Made by a program: the position numbers and the translations under genes. Source: Aliiroseovarius sp. Z3 (lineage in GTDB: Bacteria > Pseudomonadota > Alphaproteobacteria > Rhodobacterales > Rhodobacteraceae). From it: a DNA stretch of 64,000 nt. The notes below the pieces were generated by a model. It ran no database searches, was not told where the DNA came from, and worked only from the letters and a program-made list of their open reading frames with translations. The DNA lies in assembly GCF_029105185.1 (NCBI RefSeq), contig NZ_JAFMZK010000011.1, positions 62,001 through 126,000 on the forward strand, read 5' to 3'. This document shows, one piece after another, positions 11,301-18,085 of the stretch (position 1 is its first letter; every line of letters starts with the position of its first letter).

Positions 11301-11726
11301 GACTCGCTGGGTCAGGTGATCGACCAGACCGGCGAACGCGGCCAGCGTCAGGAAAGCCATATTTTGTCTTTGGACGTGGAATATGACCTGAACCGCTTCT
11401 GGACAATCGGCGGCAAGCTGGGTTTGCGCAAATCGGTATCATCGCCCAGTGCCGGTGTCGCCTTTCAGCAAAATGATGCTGGTCTGGCGGTGTTGAATGC
11501 GCGGTATCATTTTGTGCATAAATGGGACCTGCTGATTGAAGCCCGCCATCTGGAAGCCAGGCAGGCGGGACTGTCGGAAACCGCATTCCTTGGGGCGGTC
11601 TATCGTCAGATCGGGGACAACGCCAAGATCGGTGTCGGGTATAATTTCGGCAGTTTCAGTGATGATCTGACCGACCTGACCTATGACGATGAAGGCGTGT
11701 TCATCAACGTCATCGCCAAGTTCTGA
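8304..11726 (+). CDS. Outer-membrane beta-barrel protein paired with the giant repeat protein
   Basis: About 1,140 aa. I chose the ATG at 8304 because GGTGAGG lies just upstream and a clean signal peptide follows (MMYRLTKF..ALIGAARAQ). An ATG at 8283 that overlaps the previous stop is also possible. After a mixed N-terminal region with carboxypeptidase-regulatory-like segments (RSGSFVIQ, LPPGDHPVGVRV), residues from about 290 to the end alternate polar and aromatic strands (DLTARIDTG, YDSAYFGYEL, RFWTIGGKLGLR). The chain ends in FINVIAKF, with a terminal Phe typical of BAM substrates. It is translationally close-coupled to the giant protein and probably anchors or exports it, which is inference. 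A specific family was not recognised. Confidence 0.75.
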   Translation: MMYRLTKFTLACGAFVLALIGAARAQDGFSITINDEQFAGDPAVQTAVRKIDRSLAAADLQVKFDGLGVVPRLTLLVLNDTPPKPGETIAVRSELNYPAFVTRGELRVIDPSALGGARTVLVAPIAPNGDARFTMPEGPDLLVVHRVYDQFGRYDETNPINIAPLSDGSAETTEAEAGVDNAARRRIPVRGGAVTVSGSSVAPGSMVRTLGEEVKADRSGSFVIQRILPPGDHPVGVRVAGAAPGYIEREISIPNTEWFGTGLIDLTFGRKLQGGVGAAGGSFDRDYGYGRIAGYVTGKTATGWDLTARIDTGEDEFKNLFSGLDKKDPQSRVRRMLIEDGYPTYGDDSTLIDGAPSDGKIYLKLAKDGSHILWGNYKSQIENSTYLRNERTLYGAQALYRSQAQTRNGESRLAAEIYAASPDRLPGREYFDGTGGSIYFLTRDDLTLGSETVSVELRDRRTGRVIATTQLVYGVDYEIDYSQGVVTLSAPLSGFGTSRNLITEPGGDQVLRLAVQYEYTPSATEIDGVSYGGRVESWVSDSVRVGLTGMVEQTDIADQTAIGGDVRLQFGEDSFVELEYAETEGPGFGSSISSDGGLIVTTSTTAGTVGGTGEAWRLRGQAEFADLGVDIPGRATGYYEKRSAGFSTLDYQIVNDEELWGVTLEVEPTERLAFRLYADDYKDSTGKTLTEVGAELTFKASERITLDFGVEHLDQVTPGGDADETGRRTDAAVRLTYKVSDDLSWHIFGQHTLSRAGGLLRNDRYGAGASLRFAQNWTVEGEVSDGTRGIGGKLLLTYQSDGYDSAYFGYELDPGRELSGIDLTGADSGRFVLGGKRQVSDSVKLYGENTYDIFGRHRSLVSAYGVEYAHNEALSFSAGFETGRIKDRTEGDYDRNAYSVGVLYDDGNALSFAAKAEFRRDRGVSAGTIRDADAWRVAASGQYKFNESHRLVFSADHTNVESVSPTLDNGVYTDAVLGYAYRPINHDRLNMLFQYRYFHDSLGQVIDQTGERGQRQESHILSLDVEYDLNRFWTIGGKLGLRKSVSSPSAGVAFQQNDAGLAVLNARYHFVHKWDLLIEARHLEARQAGLSETAFLGAVYRQIGDNAKIGVGYNFGSFSDDLTDLTYDDEGVFINVIAKF

Positions 11727-11782
11727 CGGTCGGCAGTTGTACTGGTTCCAAATGATTGGGCAGGTTTTGTTGTTACTCAAGC

Positions 11783-12035
11783 TACTTTCTTCTCCTGCCG
11801 ATTGGATTGGTTTTTTTGATTTTCAGCATATGTATTGCGGCTAGCGGTGGGCTAGCAAGGACGAGGTTTAGGCGTTTGCGATTGTAAAACTTGATCAACC
11901 TGCCGACACCAGCCTTTGCGTCAAGCCGTTTCGCAAACGTGCAAGCAGAAGAGTTCGTGCTTCAGCGCCCACCATAACCGTTCCACGAAGATGAGATCGA
12001 TTAATCGACCATTTCCGGCGATCGAGAGAAAGCTG
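11783..12035 (-). pseudogene. IS3-family transposase C-terminal remnant, frameshifted
   Basis: Read on the minus strand, one frame gives GNGRLIDLIFVERLWWALKHE, which matches the DNIFVERLWR-KYE region near the third catalytic residue of IS3-type OrfB. After a frame change near 11921-11930 a second frame gives DAKAGVGRLIKFYN-RKRLN and a C-terminal tail. That corresponds to the G-G-WI-FYN-RPH end of the same family. The N-terminal two thirds are missing, so it cannot be active. Confidence 0.7.
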
Positions 12036-12656
12036 TATTGAAACGCTAAAGAATAAGGCTTGGTTGCTGACTTTTTCTTCGACGCTGTATTCGCGACCAT
12101 CATAGTCTTGGTCTGCTTAGTCTGCGATGTGTGAGTTCGAAACTTAAATCGTAATGCACGCCTGATGAATGTCGGCAATGTGTGAGCCGGCGTTGCATTG
12201 AGCAGCTGTGGTTAACGACAGAAATGGGCCGGTCACGCTGGTCTGTCATGTGCATCGGTCGCTGCGTTGAGAGGCAAGACAACTGCCTATCACCGTCATG
12301 GTCGTTTCGTGCGAAATCAGTTTAAGGGTTCGAACCGGACATTCGCGGTTTGACCACAAACATCCGGTTCGTGGTGAATTGGGTCAGTTTATGACGCAAA
12401 GGTCAAGTTCGTCTGACGTCCTACAGAAAGTGTGGAACGTCACGAACCTTTGACTCTCTTGGAAGCCAAAACTTCAAGAAACCGGAAAATCACGCCATTC
12501 AATTCTGACCCAAACGTCAAGCATTTCTGACCCAGCACATAAAGCGGCCTTTCGTTGATGCTGCGGCGAAGGTCTCGACTGAGCCCCAGACCTACAAAAT
12601 TCTGCAACGCGGTGAATGTCTGCTTTTAGACCCATAAACAGCTGCATCAGTTCGTG
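12036..12656. other. Gene-poor spacer next to the IS3 remnant
   Basis: About 620 bases without a convincing gene on either strand. Short open frames here have no recognisable motif or ribosome binding site. The base composition is locally AT-richer than the neighbouring genes, consistent with decayed mobile DNA. Confidence 0.5.
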
Positions 12657-12657
12657 A

Positions 12658-12698
12658 TTGACAGATTCATATCCCGCCGGTTATGAGTAAATCATAAC
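12658..12698 (+). promoter_or_regulatory. ArsR-family promoter and operator
   Basis: TTGACA at 12658-12663 and TTATGA at 12681-12686 are spaced by 17 bp. The inverted repeat GTTATGA-GTAAA-TCATAAC (12680-12698, perfect 7-bp arms) covers the -10 element, the usual place for an autorepressing ArsR protein. The ArsR gene starts 17 bases further on. Confidence 0.65.
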
Positions 12699-12714
12699 TA
12701 AAGGGCTATTCGTC

Positions 12715-13038
12715 ATGTCGCATCAACACGACACAGTCTTCCGATCACTCTCGGACCCGACCCGCAGGGCGATCTTCGAGCGCCTGTGTCTTGATGGCGC
12801 GCAAAATGTCCTGGCACTGACCGAACACGCCGGGATTTCCCAACCGGCCGTCTCGAAACATCTGGCTGTCCTCAAACAGGCAGGCCTGGTCAGTGGACGG
12901 CAGGAAGGGCGTCAAACCCGCTATGTCGCCAATGTCGAGGCACTGGCACCGCTTGTCGATTGGACGCGAACCATGAGCCGGTTCTGGGATGCCAAGCTCG
13001 ACGACCTCGATGATCTTCTGAAAAGGATGGACCAGTGA
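12715..13038 (+). CDS. ArsR-family winged-helix repressor
   Basis: 107 aa. Residues about 10-75 form a winged HTH (SDPTRRAIFERLCL..ISQPAVSKHLAVLKQAGLV..RQTRYV). The CxC metal motif of classic ArsR is absent. This fits the subgroup that sits with SRPBCC/AHSA1 genes, as here. It overlaps the next gene at TGATG, and its promoter carries a perfect inverted repeat over the -10. It probably autoregulates this small operon; the inducer is unknown. Confidence 0.85.
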   Translation: MSHQHDTVFRSLSDPTRRAIFERLCLDGAQNVLALTEHAGISQPAVSKHLAVLKQAGLVSGRQEGRQTRYVANVEALAPLVDWTRTMSRFWDAKLDDLDDLLKRMDQ

Positions 13039-13460
13039 TGGAAACCGAAACGAAAACGCGCACGGTTGTCAAGGAACGCGTGCTGCGCCACGCACCGGGA
13101 AAGGTCTGGCGCGCGCTGACACAAAAGCACCTCATAGAGGAGTGGCTAATGAGAAGCGATTTCAAACCCGAGATCGGCCACCGCTTCGATCTGGAAGCCG
13201 AATGGGGCAAAGTGTCCTGTGAGGTTCTGGCCGTCGAACCTCTCAAGACTCTTTCCTATTCTTGGGCAGCGCATGGGCTGGAGAGCGTCGTGACGTGGAC
13301 CCTGGCGGAATCCGCCACCGGCACGCATCTGAGAATGGAGCAATCGGGCTTCGGCCCCGGTCAGGACCAAGCTTATCACGGGGCCACTGCCGGTTGGACA
13401 CAATTCCTTGACCGGTTGGAGGAGGTCATTGCCGATCTCGACAAGGGGGACGGCCAATGA
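13038..13460 (+). CDS. SRPBCC / AHSA1-type START-like protein
   Basis: 140 aa. The helix-grip fold is indicated by VLRHAPGKVWRALTQ, FKPEIGHRF, TLSYSWAAH and a C-terminal GWTQFLDRLEEVI helix. The ATG overlaps the ArsR stop (a GTG one codon earlier is possible). Members bind hydrophobic ligands or act like Aha1, and their partnership with ArsR regulators is common. It overlaps the following DoxX-like gene by 4 nt, so it is co-translated. Confidence 0.8.
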   Translation: METETKTRTVVKERVLRHAPGKVWRALTQKHLIEEWLMRSDFKPEIGHRFDLEAEWGKVSCEVLAVEPLKTLSYSWAAHGLESVVTWTLAESATGTHLRMEQSGFGPGQDQAYHGATAGWTQFLDRLEEVIADLDKGDGQ

Positions 13461-13822
13461 ACATTGTCCTCTGGATTCTTCAGGCGCTGCTGGCCCTGCA
13501 CACGGCCATCGGTGCCGGATGGAAGCTCTTCAACTCTGAGCAGGCCGTGCCGACTCTGACCGCCCTGCCTCACTGGGTCTGGACGGTCCTGATCCCGTTG
13601 GAACTGATCTGCGCCGCTGGACTCGTCATTCCGGCTCTCGCACCATCACTGGGATGGCTGGTTCCGGTTGCAGCCATCGGAATCGCTCTGGAAATGCTGG
13701 TGTTCTCCGGCGTTCACCTGCGCGCTGGAGCCGAAGACAATGGACCGATGTACTACTGGCTGGCAGTCGCGACTGTCTGTGCGGTGATCGTGCTTGGACG
13801 ACTGTTCGTCGCGCCGCATTGA
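13457..13822 (+). CDS. DoxX-like four-helix membrane protein
   Basis: 121 aa with four predicted membrane segments (ILQALLALHTAIGAGWKLF; LIPLELICAAGLVIPALA; LVPVAAIGIALEMLVFSGV; YWLAVATVCAVIVLGRLFV). The spacing fits the DoxX/DoxX-like family found downstream of ArsR-SRPBCC pairs. Its function in these operons is not established. ATGA overlap with the upstream gene. Confidence 0.75.
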   Translation: MNIVLWILQALLALHTAIGAGWKLFNSEQAVPTLTALPHWVWTVLIPLELICAAGLVIPALAPSLGWLVPVAAIGIALEMLVFSGVHLRAGAEDNGPMYYWLAVATVCAVIVLGRLFVAPH

Positions 13823-13840
13823 GACTGAAGGACAACAGGC

Positions 13841-13987
13841 ATGACAGGCGATCCCAAGGTCAACGACCTGCTGAGCAAGAAAAACTGGAAGGACGAACGG
13901 CGCAAACTGCGCGACGTCATCCTCGACTGCGGCCTTGAAGAGCGCGTGAAATGGGGCTCTGCCTCACTTTGTGTGGTCAAACGGTAG
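13841..13987 (+). pseudogene. DUF1801/YdeI-type gene truncated by ISL3 element
   Basis: The frame opens with MTGDPKVNDLLSKKNW and continues through RRKLRDVILDCGLEERVKWG, the conserved N-terminus of small DUF1801/YdeI-like proteins. At 13955 the element's terminal repeat begins and the frame ends in IS sequence at TAG 13985-13987. The expected remaining 80-100 codons are not found beyond the right end of the element, so the 3' part has been deleted. This was the fourth gene of the ArsR operon. Confidence 0.75.
13955..13976 (+). repeat. ISL3 left terminal inverted repeat
   Basis: 22 bp, identical to the reverse complement of 15621-15642; it lies at the tail end of the transposase gene. Confidence 0.85.
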
Positions 13988-15580
13988 CATTCTTGCCCGC
14001 AACAATTCTGGGCCGGCCCGACCGTACATGGCGCGTTTGAGGGTTTTCAGGCGGTTGATCTGACCTTCCGCCTGGCCGTTGCTCCAAGGCATCTCAATCG
14101 CGTTTTTGACCGCATCGAAGTCCCGGTTCAATGTGCGGGCAAAGCGCACGATCGGCACCAACTCGGTTTCGATTGCGTCGTCGATCCATGCAGGGAGCGG
14201 GCCTGCGTCGCGCCCACGCATGATACCGTTGAACCGCATGGCGAGGCTGCGCATCGATACGAAGGCGGGAGAGCGGGTCTTGAGAGCATCGACTTTACGC
14301 GCCTGATCCGAGGTGAGCTTGCCGCGCGGTTTGATGCACAGCGCGGCCGCGATGACCGGGGAGATCGCGTGCCCCGTTTCCGGGTCCCGAACCGGCTCCA
14401 GGATCTTGTGTTCTACCTTGGGATCGCTCGCTTGCTGTTCGGCTCTGCGCCAACCCGCCAGCAGCCGCTGCAAATGCGACTGGCTCCCCTCGTAACCACG
14501 CTCTTGGATCAGACTGAAAAGGGCGCTGCCAGTTCGAATGCCCTCCTTCCAGCTTTGGCTCAGGAACTCTTCAAAATACCATGGCGAACTCGGCTTCAAA
14601 GCGGCCCGCCTGCGGTCCGGTGGTGTTTCGAACTGCAGCCATTTCGCGATGCTGCGACGCGGAAACCCTGTTCGCCGCCCGATCTCGCTGCAGGAAAGTC
14701 CCTGATTTCGGAGCGCATGGATGGTGGTGAAAATCTCTTCCCGGGACGTCCTGTGCGCAAGGCGGGACTTCAAAAGGCTTCCGGCTGCGGTGATGTTGTC
14801 GGCGTCGGACAGCAGCGCCCTGCCGGTGGCACGGCCGTGAAGGTTCATCTGCTCCTCGATGGCCTGCCGCAGGTTTTGCACGATATGGAACCGGTCGGCG
14901 ACCTGCTTTGCCTGCGGTGCCCCTTGCCGGGCAGCCTTGGCGTAGAGACCGCACCGATCTCTGCTGATCACTTCCACCTCGGGGTGTCGCTTTAGCCAGT
15001 TGGTGCAGGTGACGACATCTCGATCCTCGAGGATGTCGATGACCACGCGACGCTCCAGATCCACGATGATCGTGCCGTAGGTTTGCGATTTCCGCCAGCT
15101 CCAATCGTCGATCCCGATGATTGTCGGCGCCTCGGTGGTGCCTTGAGCACACCTTTTCAGCTGCCTGAGCACCGTGTCATCGCTGACCCCAAGGCCCAAA
15201 CGATGCAACAACCGCTCCGCAGGCCGTCCGCCTGTCGCATGCCCAAGATGGCCGACAATCTCCCCTACACGCGAAGTACGACGTGCAAATGGACGCGCAA
15301 TCGAGCTGATCTGGTCCGAGAAAGTCCGGCGCGGGCAAGCAGGCGCCAAACATCGCCAACGGCAAACTGCGAGATCAACCGTTACCGCGTCTCCATGCGC
15401 GGGATAATCCTGCAGCCACCGACGCCGCCAGCCATGACGTCGGCGTGAATGCAATCCACAGTCTGGGCAAATGCCGTTGGGTGCCAAGACGCCAGATACA
15501 ATCCACCCGCCGGATTCACTTCGTTCAACGCTTTGAACTGCAACATCGCTGCCCGGCGACCAGTGCTTCTTCGAACTCAC
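13964..15580 (-). CDS. ISL3-family transposase
   Basis: 538 aa from the GTG at 15580, chosen because AGGAGGG sits 7 nt upstream. Order of parts: N-terminal Cys zinc-finger segment (CPDCG..RRHGWRRRWLQDYP..CRWRCLAPACPRRTF), HTH region, then the DDE_Tnp_ISL3 core (IIGIDDWSWRKSQTYGTIIVDLERR, ADRFHIVQNL, and the C-terminal SNGQAEGQINRLKTLKR glutamate region). The length is normal and the frame is intact, so it is likely active. The last residues run into the left inverted repeat. Confidence 0.9.
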   Translation of the reverse strand: MSSKKHWSPGSDVAVQSVERSESGGWIVSGVLAPNGICPDCGLHSRRRHGWRRRWLQDYPAHGDAVTVDLAVCRWRCLAPACPRRTFSDQISSIARPFARRTSRVGEIVGHLGHATGGRPAERLLHRLGLGVSDDTVLRQLKRCAQGTTEAPTIIGIDDWSWRKSQTYGTIIVDLERRVVIDILEDRDVVTCTNWLKRHPEVEVISRDRCGLYAKAARQGAPQAKQVADRFHIVQNLRQAIEEQMNLHGRATGRALLSDADNITAAGSLLKSRLAHRTSREEIFTTIHALRNQGLSCSEIGRRTGFPRRSIAKWLQFETPPDRRRAALKPSSPWYFEEFLSQSWKEGIRTGSALFSLIQERGYEGSQSHLQRLLAGWRRAEQQASDPKVEHKILEPVRDPETGHAISPVIAAALCIKPRGKLTSDQARKVDALKTRSPAFVSMRSLAMRFNGIMRGRDAGPLPAWIDDAIETELVPIVRFARTLNRDFDAVKNAIEMPWSNGQAEGQINRLKTLKRAMYGRAGPELLRARMLPFDHTK

Positions 15581-15620
15581 AACTATCCCTCCTGAATTTT
15601 CCAGTTTCAGGATAGTTGCG

Positions 15621-15642
15621 CCACACAAAGTGAGGCAGAGCC
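15621..15642 (-). repeat. ISL3 right terminal inverted repeat
   Basis: 22 bp, reverse complement of 13955-13976; it lies just upstream of the transposase start. Confidence 0.85.
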
Positions 15643-15796
15643 GATTTAAGGGCAACGCGACACGAAGGGTCTAATCCGTGAAGTGACGGGGCAGGGACGG
15701 TTTCGGATGTGGAGTATTGCGATTTAGGCCGACCAGCGGCCAGTCGAAATCTGTTCCAGTTTCGAGCGCTCTGATTACAGATTATCCTTTATTGCA

Positions 15797-16357
15797 TCAC
15801 CCCAAAGTCAGCACCATCTCCTCCGAGAGCGACAAGTCCGGAATATGCAGGTTCTCAGGTGCCGGGCCTTTGCGAATGCGCCCAGCCGCGTCATAATGGG
15901 AACCGTGACAGGGGCAGAACCAACCCCCGAAATCCCCCGCCCCATCCCCCAGAGGGACACAGCCCAGATGGGTACAGACACCGATCATGACCAGATATGC
16001 CTCGTGACCCGCAATGGCCCGGTTCTCATCGCTTGCCAGCGCATCGTCGGGCAGATTTGGGTTGCGCGCCGAGCTGTCAGGCAGGTCAGAGACCGCCTGT
16101 GCCCGAGCCTGAGCCATTTCTGCCTCCGTTCGATGACGGATAAAGACAGGTTTTCCGCGCCAGTTGACGGTCAATTGCGTTCCGGGCGCGAGATCGGAAA
16201 TATCAACAGTGATCTGTGCCAAGGCGCGGACATCGGCGGAGGGGTTCATCTGGTTCACCAGTGGCCAGAGCGCAGCCCCTGTTGCCACGACCCCTGCCCC
16301 GGCCGTTGCGTAATACAGGAAATCCCTGCGGGCGGTATTCTCTGACGCTTCCATCAT
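15797..16357 (-). CDS. petA: Rieske iron-sulfur subunit (bc1 type), orphan
   Basis: 186 aa, the normal length for alphaproteobacterial ubiquinol-cytochrome c reductase Rieske proteins. A Tat-type N-terminus ([26 protein letters not shown]) serves as signal anchor. The 2Fe-2S motifs CTHLGC and CPCHGSHYD carry the two Cys and two His ligands and the disulfide Cys pair. No cytochrome b or c1 gene lies nearby. The upstream TTGACC with a 19-bp spacer and TTCCAG half-site resembles the island's CueR promoters. It may be a metal-induced replacement copy for the chromosomal bc1 complex, which is inference. Confidence 0.9.
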   Translation of the reverse strand: MMEASENTARRDFLYYATAGAGVVATGAALWPLVNQMNPSADVRALAQITVDISDLAPGTQLTVNWRGKPVFIRHRTEAEMAQARAQAVSDLPDSSARNPNLPDDALASDENRAIAGHEAYLVMIGVCTHLGCVPLGDGAGDFGGWFCPCHGSHYDAAGRIRKGPAPENLHIPDLSLSEEMVLTLG

Positions 16358-16363
16358 CGGGCA

Positions 16364-16394
16364 TGTGTCCGTGCCTCCCGCGCTGGAAGGTCAA
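16364..16394 (-). promoter_or_regulatory. CueR/MerR-like promoter of the Rieske gene
   Basis: Minus strand: TTGACC (16394-16389), a 19-bp spacer beginning TTCCAGCGC, then GACACA (16369-16364). The -35 and the left half-site match the other CueR-like promoters of the window. The right half and the -10 are weaker. Confidence 0.5.
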
Positions 16395-16460
16395 CACGCG
16401 AGATGTAACGTTTTGTCAGCGCACCTCTCTACGGATCATCAAACAGGCCTTGTCGGCGCA

Positions 16461-16985
16461 TTAATGGTGCGGGCCCGCGCCTTTTGCCATCATGAGGTGG
16501 TGCTCCTGGTGATGCGCCCCGATGGTCATCAGACCAAAGAAACCAAGTCCCTGAATCTGCGCGGCATCGCCATCGACACTGAGCGCCACGCCATCTTCTA
16601 AGTCCTCTGTCACAACGTCCCAGCCGGTCTCGGCCGCGAGAAAGGGCGCATGGGCGGGCACCATGGCGCGGATGGCCTCGAGAACACGGGGGGTGCCCCG
16701 AATCTCGAACCGGGCCCCTTCCGGCCGCAGGGTGCGGGCGACCACGGCCTCTTGGGTCAGAAGGTCCATATCGACCAGATGGCGGCGCAATCCGTCAATA
16801 TCGACCCGCTCCCAATCCGTCTCGGGATCGGCCTGCAGGATCGTTACGATTTCCGCCAAGGCGGCAAAGGCCGATTGCCCGGTTTCCTGCGGTCCGCCCA
16901 TGTCGTGACCAGCCGCGGAATTGGCGTGCTGCGCGGCCACGGGTGCGGCCATCACTATGGCAAGGACGAAGGGAATGAGACGCAT
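16461..16985 (-). CDS. Periplasmic His-rich hypothetical protein
   Basis: 174 aa from the ATG at 16985, preceded by GAAGGAC; an ATG five codons earlier is possible. It has a signal peptide (MRLIPFVLAIVMAAPVAAQ), a helical middle (LRRHLVDMDLLTQEAVVARTL) and a His/Met-rich end (GAHHQEHHLMMAKGAGPHH) that could bind metal. No family was recognised. It is divergent from the Crp/Fnr regulator gene, whose operator may also control it. Confidence 0.7.
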   Translation of the reverse strand: MRLIPFVLAIVMAAPVAAQHANSAAGHDMGGPQETGQSAFAALAEIVTILQADPETDWERVDIDGLRRHLVDMDLLTQEAVVARTLRPEGARFEIRGTPRVLEAIRAMVPAHAPFLAAETGWDVVTEDLEDGVALSVDGDAAQIQGLGFFGLMTIGAHHQEHHLMMAKGAGPHH

Positions 16986-17044
16986 GGACAGGTCCTTCAA
17001 TGGGGTGGTGTCATGTTTACGCTAGCAGGGGCGGATGCATCGTA

Positions 17045-17062
17045 ATATGATTTCAATCATAT
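17045..17062. promoter_or_regulatory. Crp/Fnr-type palindrome over the regulator start
   Basis: ATATGATT-TC-AATCATAT has perfect 8-bp arms containing TGAT-N4-ATCA, close to the FNR consensus TTGAT-N4-ATCAA. It touches the ATG at 17061, so binding would block initiation; alternatively the real start lies further downstream. Confidence 0.6.
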
Positions 17063-17627
17063 GTTGCCAAACCCCTATGATCATATCCCGAGCTCAGCCC
17101 TGCGCCCAATCTCCGGCGCGGTTGGAGATACCGTATTTCACCAAGGCGACCCCACCCACGGTCTCTATGTCGTGCAAACCGGGCGCGTGCATCTCGAGCG
17201 GGTCGGTCCAGATGGCGAGCGGTTCATCATCCACCGTGCCCAAGCCGGAACAAGCTTTGCCGAAGCTTCGGTGTTTTCGGAGGTCTATCATTGCGACGCA
17301 GTCATTGTTGAGGCCGGGGCGCTGATCCGGATCGACAAGGCTTCCGTATTGGCCGCTTTTGCCGACCCGGCATTTGCCCGCGCCTATGGCCGTCAGGCGG
17401 CTCAACAGATACAGGCGCAGCGACAGATGCTGGAGATCGTCGGCATTCGGCGCGCAGAGGACCGGGTGATGGCAGGGTTGATCGCAGGCTTGCTCGAAGG
17501 CTCCATCGTCGAGTTTGCCGCTCGGTTACAATTGAGCCATGAGGCGACCTACAGGGCGCTGCGAAAGCTTGTGCAAGACGGACGGGTCATGAACCCGTCC
17601 CGCGGGATCTATCACCTGCACCCATGA
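17061..17627 (+). CDS. Crp/Fnr-family transcriptional regulator
   Basis: 188 aa. It has an N-terminal cyclic-nucleotide-binding-like barrel (VGDTVFHQGDPTHGLYVVQTGRVHLERVG..GTSFAEASVF) and a C-terminal HTH (FAARLQLSHEATYRALRKLVQDGRV). It lacks the Cys cluster of FNR, so it is not an oxygen-sensing Fe-S type. Its start codon overlaps a palindromic operator, suggesting autoregulation. It converges with the DUF411 gene, whose stop is only 5 nt away. The effector is unknown. Confidence 0.85.
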   Translation: MLPNPYDHIPSSALRPISGAVGDTVFHQGDPTHGLYVVQTGRVHLERVGPDGERFIIHRAQAGTSFAEASVFSEVYHCDAVIVEAGALIRIDKASVLAAFADPAFARAYGRQAAQQIQAQRQMLEIVGIRRAEDRVMAGLIAGLLEGSIVEFAARLQLSHEATYRALRKLVQDGRVMNPSRGIYHLHP

Positions 17628-17632
17628 CCTGA

Positions 17633-18085
17633 TCAGCTGTGGCTCGCGAAGACCGAGGTCGCGCCGTCGGAGCCAACAAGCAAGGTGTCAAAAGCGTCAC
17701 CGGCCCCGGGACCGCCCATGCCGGGCGAACTCATCGGCATGCGGGGGACAGTCAAACCGCGCGCCATCGGTTGCTCTGCTAGCAGCCGCGTGATGTCCGC
17801 GGCAGGCACGTGGCCCTCGATAAAATAGTCGCCCACGACCGCCGTGTGACATCCAGCAAGTTCCGGTGCAATTTGCAGCCGATCTTTGAACGCATAAAGC
17901 GCATCCTGATCGACGTCCTGCGCCTCGACCGCGAAGCCCGCTTGCCGGACATGATCGACCCAAGCGGTGCAGCATCCGCAGGTGGGGGTTTTCAGGACTT
18001 TAATGACCGGTTCCGTGTTGGCCAGTGCTCGCAGGGGGAGTGTGGCAGCCGCTCCGGCCAGCAAGAACGTACGTCGTTTCATCAT
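17633..18085 (-). CDS. DUF411 metal-binding periplasmic protein
   Basis: 150 aa. A Tat-like signal (MKRRTFLLAGAAATLPLRALA) is followed by the DUF411 hallmarks: KTPTCGCCTAWVDH near residue 35, GCHTAVVGDYFIEGHVPAADI, and a Met-rich PRMPMSSPGMGGPG tail. Family members occur in copper and metal resistance clusters and resemble CopG proteins. It overlaps the preceding sterol-desaturase-like gene by 4 nt as the last gene of a five-gene operon. A paralogue lies at 62310-62768. Confidence 0.85.
   Translation of the reverse strand: MMKRRTFLLAGAAATLPLRALANTEPVIKVLKTPTCGCCTAWVDHVRQAGFAVEAQDVDQDALYAFKDRLQIAPELAGCHTAVVGDYFIEGHVPAADITRLLAEQPMARGLTVPRMPMSSPGMGGPGAGDAFDTLLVGSDGATSVFASHS

Larger units (their letters stand above)
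13955..15642. mobile_element. Complete ISL3-family insertion sequence
   Basis: 1,688 bp bounded by perfect 22-bp terminal inverted repeats that begin GGCTCTGCCTCAC. It encodes a single ISL3-type transposase on the minus strand. The 8-bp flanks (TGAAATGG left, GATTTAAG right) do not match. The expected target duplication is therefore absent, pointing to a deletion or recombination after insertion. Confidence 0.85.

Noticed and set aside
14369-14995. 208-codon plus-strand frame within the ISL3 element
   Set aside because: It is antisense to the transposase with no recognisable domain; ISL3 elements normally carry one transposase gene.
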